DNA of 64,000 bases, taken from contig NZ_CP048711.1 in the NCBI RefSeq assembly GCF_010669285.1, forward strand, positions 868,001 through 932,000. Reading direction: 5' to 3'. Each line of letters starts with the position of its first letter. Position 1 is the stretch's first letter. The notes beneath the pieces are model-generated. The model had not been told where the DNA came from. It searched no databases and was given only the letters and a program-made list of their open reading frames with translations. Below, piece by piece: positions 30,770 to 41,704 of this stretch. Position numbers and translations under genes: made by a program. The DNA is from Kineobactrum salinum. Lineage in GTDB: Bacteria > Pseudomonadota > Gammaproteobacteria > Pseudomonadales > Halieaceae.

Positions 30770-31076
30770 CTTTGATTCCGGCCAGCCGCAGGCGGTCCAG
30801 TTCCAGCCGGGATTTCTCCAGCTTGCGATTGGCTACACCGAGTCCGGCCCGCAGCCGCAGGATGATCACGCTGGACGCCAACAGGCCCAGCACACCGCCC
30901 AGCGCCAGCGCCAGCAGTATCCACAGCGCCAGACTGCGCGGGGCAAAGGTGTATACCAACAGGTCCAGCGCGATCGGCTCCCGATTCTGCAGCGCAAACA
31001 GCACACCGGCGGCGAGCATCACCAGCAGAACCAGGACGGAAAGAAGTTTGCGCAACCAGTTCATAAGCAGGTCCAT
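30759..31076 (-). CDS. lapA: LapA domain membrane protein (YciS)
   Basis: 105 residues with two membrane segments (about 10-28 and 47-70) separated by the conserved FALQNREPIALDLLVYTFAPRS-type loop, then a short coiled-coil tail. It works with LapB at the inner membrane. Start choice is uncertain: ATG 31076 or ATG 31064 (MNWLRKLL), neither with a good ribosome site. Confidence 0.9.
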   Translation of the reverse strand: MDLLMNWLRKLLSVLVLLVMLAAGVLFALQNREPIALDLLVYTFAPRSLALWILLALALGGVLGLLASSVIILRLRAGLGVANRKLEKSRLELDRLRLAGIKDGE

Positions 31077-31145
31077 TATCGTCGGTAATACGGCGGCAGA
31101 TGAAGCTCGTTCCCGGCCCGTGACTCAGGGCACGGACCGGTACAC

Positions 31146-31442
31146 TCAGAGGCCCGCCTGCAAGCCCAGATTGACGCGCTCGCGCAATTCCTTGCCGGGC
31201 TTGAAGTGCGGGACGTACTTGCCCGTCAGATCCACCGTGTCACCGGTCTTGGGGTTGCGGCCGCGGCGGGGCTCGCGGTAGTGCAGGGAAAAACTGCCAA
31301 AGCCGCGAATCTCTATCCGTTCACCGCTGGAGAGTGCTTCGGACATGTGCTCAAGGATGGTCTTGACCGCCAACTCCACATCTTTCAGCGACAGTTGAAC
31401 CTGCCTGGCCGCAATCGCCTCAATCAGTTCGCTTTTGGTCAT
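31146..31442 (-). CDS. ihfB: Integration host factor beta subunit
   Basis: A 98-residue DNA-bending protein of the HU/IHF family. The start [11 protein letters not shown], the beta arm region [22 protein letters not shown] and the Pro at its tip region are typical of IHF-beta. IHF assists sigma-54 promoters, three of which are in this window. It lies downstream of rpsA in the conserved order, separated by a terminator. Confidence 0.96.
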   Translation of the reverse strand: MTKSELIEAIAARQVQLSLKDVELAVKTILEHMSEALSSGERIEIRGFGSFSLHYREPRRGRNPKTGDTVDLTGKYVPHFKPGKELRERVNLGLQAGL

Positions 31443-31538
31443 GGTACCTCCATCCAGAGAGGGTCACAGGCCGCAGTGCCCCGGGTCGACAATATTGTGA
31501 CTGCCGAGGATGAATTGCGCAAGTTGTTATTTTTTAAC

Positions 31539-31568
31539 GAAAAAAGGCCCACCGAAGTGAGCCTTTAA
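31539..31568 (-). terminator. Rho-independent terminator after rpsA
   Basis: On the minus strand AAAGGCTCAC-TTCG-GTGGGCCTTT forms a 10-bp stem with one G-T pair, followed by TTT. It lies about 57 bp past the rpsA stop. Confidence 0.85.
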
Positions 31569-31624
31569 GGAGTGCGGCACAGGCAGCTGGCCTGAGCCGC
31601 GCGGGCCGGCGGCCCGCGCAGCGG

Positions 31625-33298
31625 TTATTTGTCCGCCATCTGCGCCTTGATCAGGTCACCGATAGTACCCGGAGAAGAGCTCTCCTCCTTGTCTTTCAGG
31701 GACTTCACTGCGTCCTTTTCATCGTCGTAGTCCTTGGCCTTGATCGACAGGGCCAGACCACGATTCTTGCGATCGACCGCAATGATCTTGGCTTCGACCT
31801 GATCGCCAACCTTGTACAGGCTGCGCGCATCCTCGACTTTCTCGCGGCTGATATCGGAGGCCTTCAGCACCCCTTCCACCTCGTCGGCCAGCTTCACCAC
31901 GACCGACTTGGCATCCACCTCGATGACTTCGCCGGTGACGATAGAGCCGCGGTCATTGTCCGCGACATAGCTTGAGAAGGCATCATCCTCCAGCTGCTTG
32001 ATGCCCAGCGAAATACGCTCGCGCTCGGGGTCGATGGACAGGATCACAGTCTCGATCTCGTCGCCCTTCTTGTAGTTGCGAACGGCTTCTTCGCCCACTT
32101 CGTTCCAGGAGATGTCGGACAGATGCACCAGGCCGTCGATATTGCCTTCCAGGCCGATAAAGATGCCGAAGTCGGTAATCGACTTGATGCTGCCGGCGAT
32201 CTTGTCGCCCTTGCTGTACTGGGCCGCAAACGCATCCCAGGGATTTTGCTGGCACTGCTTGATACCCAGCGAGATGCGGCGCCGCTCCTCGTCGATATCC
32301 AGCACCATCACCTCGACCTCGTCGCCCAGCTGGACGATCTTCGAGGGGTGGACGTTCTTGTTGGTCCAGTCCATTTCGGATACGTGTACCAGGCCTTCCA
32401 CACCCTCTTCCAGCTCGGCAAAACAGCCGTAGTCGGTGAGGTTGGTGATACGGGCCTTGACCCGGCTGCCCTCGGGGTAGCGGTTGGTGATTTCCACCCA
32501 GGGATCTTCGCCCAACTGCTTGAGGCCCAGCGAGACGCGGTTGCGCTCACGGTCGAACTTGAGAATTTTGACGTCGATTTCCTGGCCCACTTCCACGATT
32601 TCGGAGGGGTGCTTGATCCGCTTCCAGGCCATATCGGTAATGTGCAACAGGCCGTCGACCCCGCCCAGGTCCACGAACGCGCCGTAGTCGGTGAGGTTCT
32701 TGACGATGCCCTTCACGGACATGCCTTCCTGCAGGGATTCCAGCAGGGCTTCGCGCTCCACGCTGTTGGCCGCTTCCATCACCGCACGGCGGGAAACCAC
32801 CACGTTGTTGCGCTTCTGGTCCAGCTTGATGACCTTGAAATCCAGTTCCTTGTTCTCCAGGTGCGCGGTATCGCGTACCGGACGCACGTCCACCAGCGAG
32901 CCGGGCAGGAAGGCGCGAATGGTGTTGATATCGACGGTAAAGCCACCCTTGACCTTGCCATTGATAACACCCTTGACCACTTCGTCGGCCTCGTGGGCTG
33001 CTTCGAGTTCTTTCCAGGACTCGGCGCGCTTGGCTTTTTCCCGGGACAGCTTGGTTTCACCGAAACCGTCTTCCACGGTTTCCAGCGCCACTTGAACTTC
33101 ATCACCGATGCTCAGCGAACAGTTGCCGGCGGAGTCCATGAACTGGGCACGAGGAATCACGCCTTCGGACTTCAAGCCCGCATGAACGGTGACCCACTCG
33201 TTATCTATGTCGATGACCACACCGGTAACAATGCTACCGGGTACCATTTCGACTGTTTTCAAGCTTTCTTCAAAGAGTTCAGCGAAGGATTCGCTCAT
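31625..33298 (-). CDS. rpsA: 30S ribosomal protein S1
   Basis: An mRNA-binding ribosomal protein of 557 residues with six S1 domains; repeats such as [37 protein letters not shown] and [19 protein letters not shown] are evident. The start [13 protein letters not shown] is typical. The bases before the ATG (ACAGGTAATGTGTA) have only a weak ribosome site, as in E. coli, where S1 controls its own translation through leader structure. A 164-bp gap to cmk holds this leader and no other gene. Confidence 0.98.
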   Translation of the reverse strand: MSESFAELFEESLKTVEMVPGSIVTGVVIDIDNEWVTVHAGLKSEGVIPRAQFMDSAGNCSLSIGDEVQVALETVEDGFGETKLSREKAKRAESWKELEAAHEADEVVKGVINGKVKGGFTVDINTIRAFLPGSLVDVRPVRDTAHLENKELDFKVIKLDQKRNNVVVSRRAVMEAANSVEREALLESLQEGMSVKGIVKNLTDYGAFVDLGGVDGLLHITDMAWKRIKHPSEIVEVGQEIDVKILKFDRERNRVSLGLKQLGEDPWVEITNRYPEGSRVKARITNLTDYGCFAELEEGVEGLVHVSEMDWTNKNVHPSKIVQLGDEVEVMVLDIDEERRRISLGIKQCQQNPWDAFAAQYSKGDKIAGSIKSITDFGIFIGLEGNIDGLVHLSDISWNEVGEEAVRNYKKGDEIETVILSIDPERERISLGIKQLEDDAFSSYVADNDRGSIVTGEVIEVDAKSVVVKLADEVEGVLKASDISREKVEDARSLYKVGDQVEAKIIAVDRKNRGLALSIKAKDYDDEKDAVKSLKDKEESSSPGTIGDLIKAQMADK

Positions 33299-33462
33299 TA
33301 CACATTACCTGTTAATAGTGAATACGGCGGTTGCCCACCTTGCCGCGCCTCCAGCTGACGCGGGTCATCCAGTCAAAACCCCGCTCGCGCCACCTCTGGA
33401 ACCGGCGTCGGGCGTGGTACGGTTGGCAGCCATCGGGGCCGCACTTGAAGTCCAGGGAGCTG

Positions 33463-34146
33463 TCAGGCAAGCCCTCTTTGCCTCACTGCCCGCATCACGG
33501 TGTCGAACACCTCAGTGATGGGCATGGTGCTGCTATCCAATACGATGGCATCTTCCGCGGGCACCAGGGGGGCGACGGAGCGGCTACTGTCGCGCGCGTC
33601 ACGCTCCTCAATGTCCTCGAGAAGGCGCGGGAGACTAACATTTTCTCCTTTGGCCAGCAACTGCTGGTAGCGGCGCCGGGCGCGCTCGGCGGCACTGGCG
33701 GTCAGGAATATCTTCAGCGGGGCATCCGGGAACACCACGGTACCCATGTCGCGGCCATCGGCCACCAGGCCCGGCGGCTGGCGGAAATCCCTTTGCCGCG
33801 CCAGCAGGGCCTCGCGCACCGCCGGGATCGCGGCCACGGTCGAGGCGCCGCGACCGCCCTCCTCGGTGCGGATCTCGCGGCTGACATCGCAACCCCGGTA
33901 GCTTACCCGCACCTCGCCCCCGGCATCGGTGACGAAGCTCACCTGCAGATGGCGGGCAACTTCGGCCACGGCGGCATGATCCTGCCAGCTGACACCCTCG
34001 ATCAGGCAGGCCTGGCCGGTCACCCGGTACAGCGCGCCACTGTCGAGGAAGTGCCAGTGCAGGCGCTCCGCCAGCAGGTGGCTCAGGGTACCCTTGCCGG
34101 CCCCGCTGGGGCCGTCCACGGCAATGACCGGAATCGCCGCCGCCAT
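33463..34146 (-). CDS. cmk: Cytidylate kinase
   Basis: 227 residues. It phosphorylates CMP and dCMP. The P-loop [10 protein letters not shown] lies at the N-terminus, with GALYR, a conserved [13 protein letters not shown] and the lid region RARRRYQQL. The ATG overlaps the aroA stop (TGATG), giving coupled translation, and rpsA follows, the standard order. Confidence 0.96.
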   Translation of the reverse strand: MAAAIPVIAVDGPSGAGKGTLSHLLAERLHWHFLDSGALYRVTGQACLIEGVSWQDHAAVAEVARHLQVSFVTDAGGEVRVSYRGCDVSREIRTEEGGRGASTVAAIPAVREALLARQRDFRQPPGLVADGRDMGTVVFPDAPLKIFLTASAAERARRRYQQLLAKGENVSLPRLLEDIEERDARDSSRSVAPLVPAEDAIVLDSSTMPITEVFDTVMRAVRQRGLA

Positions 34147-35451
34147 CAGTCCACCCGCGCTGTAATCTGCAGGCCCAGGCCGCGGGCCATGGCATCAAAG
34201 CCGGGAAAGGAAGTACTGACGTGATCGCAGTCCAGAATACGGATTTCCTGTTCGGCGCGCAGCGCTGCGACCGCGAAGGCCATGGCGATGCGGTGATCGT
34301 GATAGGTGTGGATGATACCGCCCCCACAGTGCCGCCGTCAATAATGATGCCGTCCTCCAGGACCTGGTTGGCAATGCCCAGCGTGGTCAGGCCCTCGGCC
34401 ATCGCGGCGATGCGGTCGCTCTCCTTCACCCGCAGCTCCTGGGCGCCGCGCAATACGGTGCGGCCCTCGGCGCAGGCGGCGGCGATGAACAGCGCGGGAA
34501 ACTCATCGATGGCCAGCGGCACCTGGCCGGCGGGTATCTCGATACCGCGCAGCGGGGCGTAGCGCACCCGGATATCCGCCACCGGCTCGCCGCCCACTTC
34601 GCGCGGATTCTTCAGTGTGATGTCGGCGCCCATCTGCATCAGGATGTTGATCACCCCGATCCGGGTGGGATTGACGCCGACATGGGACAGCAGCAGGTCC
34701 GAGCCGGGGGCAATGGAGGCCGCCACCATGAAAAACGCCGCCGAGGAGATATCCGCCGGCACGTCGATATCGGTGGCCTCCAGACGCCCGCCTCCGGTCA
34801 GGCTGATCAGCCCCCGTCACAGCTCACCGGATAGCCGAAGCCCCGCAGCATGCGCTCGGTGTGATCGCGAGTGGGCGCCGGTTCAGTCACCGAGGTGCGC
34901 CCGCGGGCATAGAGCCCGGCCAGCAGCACACAGGACTTGACCTGGGCGCTGGCCATCGGCAGATCGTAATGAATGGCCTGCAGCGCAGCACCACCATGCA
35001 CCCGCAGGGGCGGCGTGGCCCCCGTCCCGGTCCCGTCAATACGCGCTCCCATCAGCCGCAACGGTTCAATGACCCGGCCCATGGGACGCTTGCACAGTGA
35101 ATTGTCACCGCTGAGTTCGCTGGCGAAGGACTGGCCGGCCAGCAGGCCGGCCAGCAGGCGGATGCTGGTGCCGGAGTTGCCCAGGTCCAGCGCTGCCGCC
35201 GGGGCGTTCAGGCCGTGCAGGCCCACCCCGTGGATGGCCACTTCACCGTCCTCCGGACCTTCAATGCTCACGCCCATGGCCCGGAATGCGGCCACCGTGG
35301 CGAGCGCGTCCTCGCCCTCCAGGAAGCCGCTGACCCGGGTCGTACCCTCCGCCAGCGCGCCCAGCATGACGGCGCGGTGGGAGATGGATTTGTCGCCGGG
35401 GACACGAACGTCACCATTGATCACACCGCCGGGCAGTAACAGGAATTCCAT
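34146..35451 (-). CDS. aroA: EPSP synthase (two one-base frameshifts)
   Basis: The shikimate-pathway enzyme joining shikimate-3-phosphate and PEP. It starts [27 protein letters not shown] and has the family motif [13 protein letters not shown]. The frame breaks twice: after GYPVSCDGG at C-run 34811-34815, and after DGGTVG at C-run 34321-34325, each one base short. Reading across them gives [20 protein letters not shown] and [18 protein letters not shown], both expected. Restored length is 435 residues. In pseudomonads aroA is fused to tyrA; here they are separate, with element f between them. Confidence 0.93.
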
Positions 35452-35481
35452 AGGGTGGCTCTCTTTAGCTTCTTTAGCTGC

Positions 35482-35667
35482 AATGGCACTTACTTAAGGG
35501 CTTTGGGACTTCGTAGCTCGGTCGACATCCTGGGAAGGTGCTTTCGAGACACGCCGTAAACCCGTCCGTGGGGGCTCGGTTGCAGCATCCATGCTGCAAA
35601 CGGTCTCGAAAGCACCTTCCCAGGACGCCGACCTAACATCGGAGCGAGCTAAAATAAGTGCCATTCT
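35482..35667 (+). repeat. Nested-palindrome intergenic element, copy f
   Basis: Perfect 23-nt arms lie at 35528-35550 and 35603-35625, with core GACACGCCGT, GGGGGCTCGG, a perfect 9-nt inner dyad at 35580-35599 (TTGCAGCAT/ATGCTGCAA) and ACGGTCTC. The ends AATGGCACTTA and TAAGTGCCATT are exact inverted repeats. The 10-bp direct repeat CTTTAGCTGC (35472-35481 and 35668-35677) flanks it. The right copy runs into the tyrA stop codon. This is the best preserved copy. Confidence 0.92.
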
Positions 35668-35669
35668 CT

Positions 35670-36587
35670 TTAGCTGCCAGTACGGGAGGCCAATAGCGCG
35701 GCGAAGGCATCGCGGGCGGTCTTGGCACGATCAAAGGTGTCCAGCAGGCTGTCGCCGTCACCGCGGTCGATGGCCGCGCGCAATTGTCCCAGGCGGTCGC
35801 TGAACTGGTCGATGGCCTGCAGCAATGCCGACCGGTTGGCGATGGCAATGTCGCGCCACATCACCGGGTCGCTGGAGGCGATGCGGGTGAAGTCGCGGAA
35901 GCCGCCGGCGGCAAAGCGGAAGATATCCTCGCTGGCGTCACCGCTGGCCAGCGCGTCCACCAGTGCATAGGCGAGCACATGAGGCAGATGACTGGTGGCG
36001 GCCAGCACTGTGTCGTGCTCCGCCACTCCCATGTCCACCACCTCGGCGCCGGTGCTCAGCCACATGGCCCGCACCAGTTCCACCGCGGCCGGCTCGTTGG
36101 CTTCCACCGGGGTCAGAATCACCCGGTGATTGACAAATAACTGGGCATCCGACGCCTCCACCCCACTGCGCTCGGAACCGGCAATGGGATGTCCCAGCAC
36201 CAGCCGCGGCGGCATCCCGCCCCATACCGCCTCGGCGGTACGCTGCAGGCTGCCCTTGACGCTGGCGACATCGGTGATCACTGGCGGTTGCCCCCGCTGC
36301 CGCAGCCGGGGCAGGATCTGTTCCAGCATTTGCTCCGCCACCAGGGTAGGCGTCGCAATCACCAGGATGTCAGCGGCATCCACCGCTTCCTCCAGGTCCA
36401 GGGTATAGGCGTCGATCACCCCCAGCTCCAGGCCGCGCTGCAGCGAGGCCTCGCGGTGGCCCCAGCCAATGCAGCGGTGACTGAAACCGCTGCCGTGCAG
36501 GGCCCGCGCCAGCGAGCCCCCAATCAGTCCCAGGCCAAGGATGACTACCGTCGGCGTGGTACCGCCCGGCAGCGAGTCAGCGGCCAT
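35670..36587 (-). CDS. tyrA: Prephenate dehydrogenase
   Basis: 305 residues. It makes 4-hydroxyphenylpyruvate for tyrosine. The Rossmann motif VVILGLGLIGGSLA lies at about 15-28, and HPIAGSERSGVEASD carries the conserved His of the active site. No chorismate mutase domain is attached. The ATG at 36587 overlaps the pheA stop by one base, so the longer upstream frame is rejected. No hisC homologue lies between pheA and tyrA, unlike in Pseudomonas. Confidence 0.93.
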   Translation of the reverse strand: MAADSLPGGTTPTVVILGLGLIGGSLARALHGSGFSHRCIGWGHREASLQRGLELGVIDAYTLDLEEAVDAADILVIATPTLVAEQMLEQILPRLRQRGQPPVITDVASVKGSLQRTAEAVWGGMPPRLVLGHPIAGSERSGVEASDAQLFVNHRVILTPVEANEPAAVELVRAMWLSTGAEVVDMGVAEHDTVLAATSHLPHVLAYALVDALASGDASEDIFRFAAGGFRDFTRIASSDPVMWRDIAIANRSALLQAIDQFSDRLGQLRAAIDRGDGDSLLDTFDRAKTARDAFAALLASRTGS

Positions 36588-37705
36588 CAGAGTACCGCCT
36601 GCGGGTAGGAACCCAGCGGCTTGAGCAGGATGGACTGCTCCTCCAACTCGGCGACGATGCCGCGCACATTGTCGTCCTGCAGGTGGCCCTCGAATTCGAT
36701 GAAAAAGACATAGGCCCACTTCTCGGTGCGCGAAGGACGGGTATCGATCCGGGTCAGACTGACACCGGCACGGCGAAACGGGTCCAGCAGGCTGAACAGG
36801 GCACCGGGCTTGTTGCGGCTGGAGACGATCAGTGAGGTCTTGTCGCGACCACTGGGAGGCACCTCCTCGCGGCCGATAACCAGGAATCGGGTGGTATTAT
36901 CCGGATAGTCCTCGATGTGTTCGGCCAGGATCTCCAGCTGGTAGAGTTCGGCCGCCATGTCCCCGGCCACCGCTGCCACGCCCGGCGTGGTGGCCGCCAG
37001 CCTGGCGGCCTCGCCATTGCTGCTCACCGCCTCCCGGGGCACCAGCGGCCAGTGCAGGTCCAGCCAGTTGCGGCATTGTGCCAGCGCCTGCTGATGGGCA
37101 CAGATCCGGGTCACGGACTCGCTGGGGGTCGCCGCAGCCACCAGCAGGTGGTGGCCGATCCGCATTTCCACCTCACCCGAGATCTTCAGCGGGGAATCCA
37201 TGAAACTGTCCAGCGTGTGGCTGACCATGCCTTCGGTGGAGTTCTCCACCGGTACCACGCCGTAGTTGCAGTCGCCGGACTGCACTTCGGCGAAGACCGC
37301 ATCGATGGTGTGCTGGGGCACGCAGATTGCGGCGTGGCCAAAATGCTTCAGCGCGGCAGCCTGGGTGAAGGTCCCCTCGGGCCCCAGGTAGGCGACCTGC
37401 AGCGGCCGCTCCAGTGCCAGGCAGGCGGACATGATCTCGCGAAAGATATGGGCCACCGTGGTGCCCCCCAGCGGCCCCCGGTCGCGCTCGATAATGCGTT
37501 GCAGCACCTGGGCCTCGCGCTCGGGCCGGTAGTAATTGACTTCCGTGACCGGCTCGCCGCGCGAACGCGCGGCCAGCATCTCGGCGAGCTTGATCTGTGC
37601 CACCCGCTGGGCGCATTCGGCGCGGCGCGTGATCAGCGCCTGGATGTCCCGGTCGATCGCGTCGATATCCGCCCTGACCTGGTTGAGATCCCTGCTGTCT
37701 GCCAT
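36587..37705 (-). CDS. pheA: Chorismate mutase / prephenate dehydratase (P-protein)
   Basis: 372 residues from ATG 37705 (MADSRDLNQVRADIDAID). It has an AroQ chorismate mutase domain (about 1-95), a prephenate dehydratase domain (about 100-280) with GPEGTFTQAA and the catalytic NTTRFLVIG, and a C-terminal ACT domain (KPGALFSLL; DTRPSR, where Glu is usual in ESRP). It makes phenylpyruvate and is expected to be inhibited by phenylalanine. It follows serC by 11 bp. Confidence 0.96.
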   Translation of the reverse strand: MADSRDLNQVRADIDAIDRDIQALITRRAECAQRVAQIKLAEMLAARSRGEPVTEVNYYRPEREAQVLQRIIERDRGPLGGTTVAHIFREIMSACLALERPLQVAYLGPEGTFTQAAALKHFGHAAICVPQHTIDAVFAEVQSGDCNYGVVPVENSTEGMVSHTLDSFMDSPLKISGEVEMRIGHHLLVAAATPSESVTRICAHQQALAQCRNWLDLHWPLVPREAVSSNGEAARLAATTPGVAAVAGDMAAELYQLEILAEHIEDYPDNTTRFLVIGREEVPPSGRDKTSLIVSSRNKPGALFSLLDPFRRAGVSLTRIDTRPSRTEKWAYVFFIEFEGHLQDDNVRGIVAELEEQSILLKPLGSYPQAVL

Positions 37706-37716
37706 TGCCTGAACCG

Positions 37717-38796
37717 TCAGCCCCTGCGTTGCTCGAAATCCTGCATGAAAGCGATCAGCGCGGCAACTGCCTGTTCGCTGACCGCATTGTAGACGCTGGC
37801 CCGCATGCCACCCACCGAACGGTGGCCCTTCAGGTTCAGCAGCCCGGCCGCCTCGGCCTCCTGCAGGAACAGTTTGTCCAGTGCCGGATCTGCCAGGGTA
37901 AAGGGGATGTTCATCAACGAGCGGCTGGGAAGCTCCACCGGGTTGCCGTAGAAATCGCTGCCATCGATGGCCGCATACAGCGCCCCGGCCTTGCGCCGGT
38001 TGATCGCCTCCATCGCCGCCAGGCCGCCCAGCTCCTTGAGCCACTCGAACACCAGTCCGGCCAGGTACAGCGCAAAGGTCGGTGGCGTGTTGTACATGGA
38101 CTCGTTGTCGGCGGCGGTCTTCCAGTCCAGCATCGTCGGGCACAGCGGCTGCGCCCGCCCCAGCAGCTCGCGGTGAACGATCACCAGCGTCAGCCCGGCC
38201 GGGCCGATGTTCTTCTGGGCACCGGCGTAGATCACTCCGAACCGGGATACATCCAGCGGCCGCGACAGCAGGGTGGAGGACATGTCCGCCACCAGCGGCG
38301 CCGCGCTGTCGGGTATCCACGAAAACTCCACCCCGCCAATGGTTTCATTGGGGGTGTAGTGCAGATAGGCCGCGCCGGGATCTGTCTGCCAGGACTCCTG
38401 CGGTGGAATGGTGGAAAAATTGCTGTCTTCGGCGCTGGCCACCACATTGACCCGGCCGAAGCGCCGGGCCTCGGCAATCGCCTTCTTCGACCACTGTCCG
38501 GTATTGACGTAATCGGCGCTCGCGCCCTCGGCCAGCAGGTTCAGCGGCGCCGCGGCAAACTGGGTGCTGGCACCGCCCTGCAGGAACAGCACCGCATAGT
38601 CGTCGCTCATGCCCAGCAGCTCGCGCAGGGTCGCCTCGGCGCGCTGCACCACCCCCACCACCTCCGGGCTGCGGTGGCTCATTTCCATCAGTGACAGGCC
38701 GCTGCCATGCCAGTCCAGCATTTCGTCGCGGGCGGTTGCCAGCACCGGGTCCGGCAGGGAAGCCGGGCCGGCGCAAAAATTGTACAAGCGGGTCAT
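37717..38796 (-). CDS. serC: Phosphoserine aminotransferase
   Basis: 359 residues from ATG 38796 (MTRLYNFCAGPASLP), with GGAA upstream; the frame is open 40 codons further but those residues are not SerC. The PLP-binding lysine lies in YAGAQKNIGPAGLT. It acts in serine and pyridoxine synthesis. It sits 52 bp after gyrA and before pheA, a widely conserved order. Confidence 0.96.
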   Translation of the reverse strand: MTRLYNFCAGPASLPDPVLATARDEMLDWHGSGLSLMEMSHRSPEVVGVVQRAEATLRELLGMSDDYAVLFLQGGASTQFAAAPLNLLAEGASADYVNTGQWSKKAIAEARRFGRVNVVASAEDSNFSTIPPQESWQTDPGAAYLHYTPNETIGGVEFSWIPDSAAPLVADMSSTLLSRPLDVSRFGVIYAGAQKNIGPAGLTLVIVHRELLGRAQPLCPTMLDWKTAADNESMYNTPPTFALYLAGLVFEWLKELGGLAAMEAINRRKAGALYAAIDGSDFYGNPVELPSRSLMNIPFTLADPALDKLFLQEAEAAGLLNLKGHRSVGGMRASVYNAVSEQAVAALIAFMQDFEQRRG

Positions 38797-38848
38797 CGGG
38801 AGTATTTCCTTCAATAGTGGCAGGGACGGAGTGCGCCGGGACCGGATA

Positions 38849-41418
38849 TCAGTCCTGCGGTGCTTCGTCCCCGGTGACAACAACATCAATCTCCGGCTCG
38901 GCGATACGCTCGACACTGACCAGGAACTCGTCCGGCCGGGTGCGGATCACGCGCACACCCTGGGTATTGCGGCCCACCAGCGACACTTCCTCCGCCCGGG
39001 TACGCACCAGCGTGCCCTGATTGGAGATCAGCATCAGCTCGTCGCCTTCAAACACCTGGGTGGCACCCACAAGGCGGCCGTTGCGTTCGCTGGTGGACAT
39101 CGCGATCACCCCTTGGTGCCACGGCCCTTGGTCGGGAACTCGGCCAGCTCAGTGCGCTTGCCATAGCCGTTCTCGCTGACGGTCAGGATCCGGCCCCCCG
39201 GGCGCGGCACGATGAGGGATATCATCCGGTGGTCCTTGCCCAGGCGGATACCACGCACGCCGCGGGCGGTGCGGCCCATGGCGCGCACATCCTGCTCCTT
39301 GAAGCGCACCACCTTGCCCTCGCTGGAAAACAGCATTACCTCGCAGTCGCCGTCGGTGATGTCGGTGCCGATCAGCACGTCGCCCTCGTCCAGTTCCAGC
39401 GCCCGCAGGCCGACGCTGCGCCGGCGGGAGAAGTCGGTCAGCGCGGTCTTCTTAACGGTGCCGTTGGCGGTGGCCATAAAGATGTACCAGCCCTCGGTGT
39501 ATTCATTGACCTGCAGGATGGACGTGACCCGCTCGCCGTCTTCCAGCGGCAGCAGGTTGACCATGGGCCGGCCCCGGGAGTTGCGGCCGGCCAGCGGAAT
39601 CTGGTAGACCTTGAGCCAGTACACCTTGCCCATGTTGGTGAAACACAAAATGGTGGCATGGGTGCTGGCGATCAGCAGGTGCTCGACGAAGTCCTCGTCC
39701 TTGACCGCAGTGGCGGTACGGCCGGTACCGCCGCGGCGCTGGGCCTGGTAGTCCGACAGCGGCTGGGTCTTGGCATAGCCGCCGTGGGAGATGGTGACCA
39801 CCCGGTCTTCCTCGGTGATCAGGTCCTCCACGGTGAGATCGTGCTGGGAGGCCGTGATCTCGGTCAGACGGTCGTCGCCGAACTCGGTCACGATCTCTTC
39901 CAGATCTTCGCGGATTACCAGCATCAGGCGGTCGGGATCGCCGAGGATTTCCAGGTAGTCGGCGATTTCGCGCAGCTTCTCATCGTATTCGTTGAGCAGC
40001 TTTTCGTGCTCCAGCCCGGTCAGGCGGTGCAGGCGCAGCTCCAGGATTGCCTGGGCCTGGGCGGGAGACAGAAAGTACTGGCCGTCGTGCAGACCGTATT
40101 GCGGCTCCAGTTCATCCGGGCGACAGGCGTCCTCCCCGGCGCGCTCCAGCATCGCGGTGACATCCCCCGGCGTCCAGGAGCGGCTGATCAGCTTTTCCTT
40201 CGCCTCGGACGGGCTGGGGGAGGCCTTGATCAGCTCGATGATGGTGTCGATATTGGCCAGCGCTACCGCCAGGCCTTCCAGCAGGTGGCCGCGCTCGCGC
40301 GCCTTGCGCAACAGGTAGACCGTGCGCCGGGTAACCACCTCGCGGCGGTGGCGTATAAAGGCCTCGAGAATCTGCTTCAGGTTCAGTATCTTGGGCTGGC
40401 CGTCGACCAGTGCCACCATGTTGATGCCGAATACCGATTGCAGCTGGGTCTGGGCGTAGAGATTATTGAGTACCACGTCGCCGATTTCGCCGCGGCGCAG
40501 CTCGATGACCACCCGCATGCCGTCCTTGTCGGACTCGTCCCGCAGCTCGGTAATACCCTCGATTTTCTTTTCCTTGACCAGCTCGGCGATACGCTCGATC
40601 AGGCGCGCCTTGTTGAGCTGGTAGGGCAGCTCGTGGATGATGATGACATCGCGGCCCTTCTTCTCCTCGTGGATCACCTCCGCCCGGGCCCGCACATAGA
40701 TGCGGCCGCGGCCGGTCCGGTAGGCCTGGATGATGCCGGCGCGGCCATTGATGATGGCGCCGGTGGGGAAGTCCGGCCCGGGGATGTGATCCATCAGCTC
40801 ATCCACGGTGATCTCGGGGTTGCCCATCAGCGCCAGGCAGCCGCTGACGATCTCGCGCAGGTTATGGGGCGGAATATTGGTGGCCATGCCCACCGCGATG
40901 CCGGAAGAACCGTTGATCAGCAGGTTCGGCACCCGGGTTGGCAGTACCGAGGGAATGCGCTCGGTGCCGTCGTAGTTGTCGACAAAGTCGACGGTTTCCT
41001 TGTCCAGGTCCGCCAGCAGCGCGTGGGAGATCTTGCGCATGCGGATCTCGGTATAGCGCATCGCTGCCGCGGAATCGCCGTCCACCGAGCCGAAGTTGCC
41101 CTGCCCGTCCACCAGCATGTAGCGCATGGAAAAGGACTGGGCCATCCGCACGATGGTGTCGTAGACCGCCGAGTCGCCGTGGGGGTGGTATTTACCAATG
41201 ACGTCACCGACGATCCTGGCCGACTTCTTGTAGCCCTTGTTCCAGTCGTTGTTGAGCTCGTTCATCGCGAACAGCACCCGCCGGTGCACCGGTTTGAGGC
41301 CGTCCCGGACATCCGGCAGCGCGCGGCCCACGATGACGCTCATCGCATAGTCCAGATAGGACTGCTTCAGCTCGTCCTCAATGTTGACGGGAAGAATTTC
41401 CTTGGCTAATTCACCCAT
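38849..41418 (-). CDS. gyrA: DNA gyrase subunit A (one-base frameshift)
   Basis: The breaking-rejoining subunit of gyrase. It starts [20 protein letters not shown]. The quinolone-resistance region reads [13 protein letters not shown] with wild-type Ser and Asp at the E. coli 83 and 87 positions, and the catalytic Tyr is in [10 protein letters not shown]. The C-terminal beta-propeller repeats ([24 protein letters not shown]) follow. The frame breaks after KGRGTKG at C-run 39109-39112 (one base short) and resumes as [16 protein letters not shown]. Restored length is 856 residues. Confidence 0.95.
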
Positions 41419-41704
41419 GTACCAGAGCTTCCTTCAATGACTGCGGGGGAGCCGCGCCAGCAGGGGTGTGGGCGGCTCCGGGAGCGCGCCAGACAGGCCG
41501 CATGCAGCCCCTTGCATCCCCCGACACAAACCCGCAAGTATACGGGAGAACCCGGCCTACCGCCATGTTTTTGCAGATTTTGGCGTCCGTTCAGGCAGTG
41601 TCGGGGCATTTCCGGTTATACTGCGCGACCAGCAAATTCCGGGGCTCCGGTGACGCCTGCAACTGGCGGCCGGAAGTCCCTTCAGTCCGCTGTATCGAGG
41701 CCCC
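41419..41704. promoter_or_regulatory. Divergent promoter region gyrA / mtaD
   Basis: This 286-bp gap contains two TATACT hexamers: one at 41537-41542 on the minus strand, about 120 bp before gyrA, and one at 41617-41622 on the plus strand, about 83 bp before mtaD. Neither has a convincing -35, so the promoter calls are tentative. Confidence 0.35.

Noticed and set aside
34146-35451. Reading the broken aroA frames as separate genes or as a pseudogene
   Set aside because: Adding one base at each of two C-runs restores one continuous, conserved protein; the same defect recurs in other essential genes.
39229-41409. 726-codon open frame antisense to gyrA
   Set aside because: It mirrors gyrA along its length, has no ribosome site or recognisable domain, and long antisense frames are expected in GC-rich genes.
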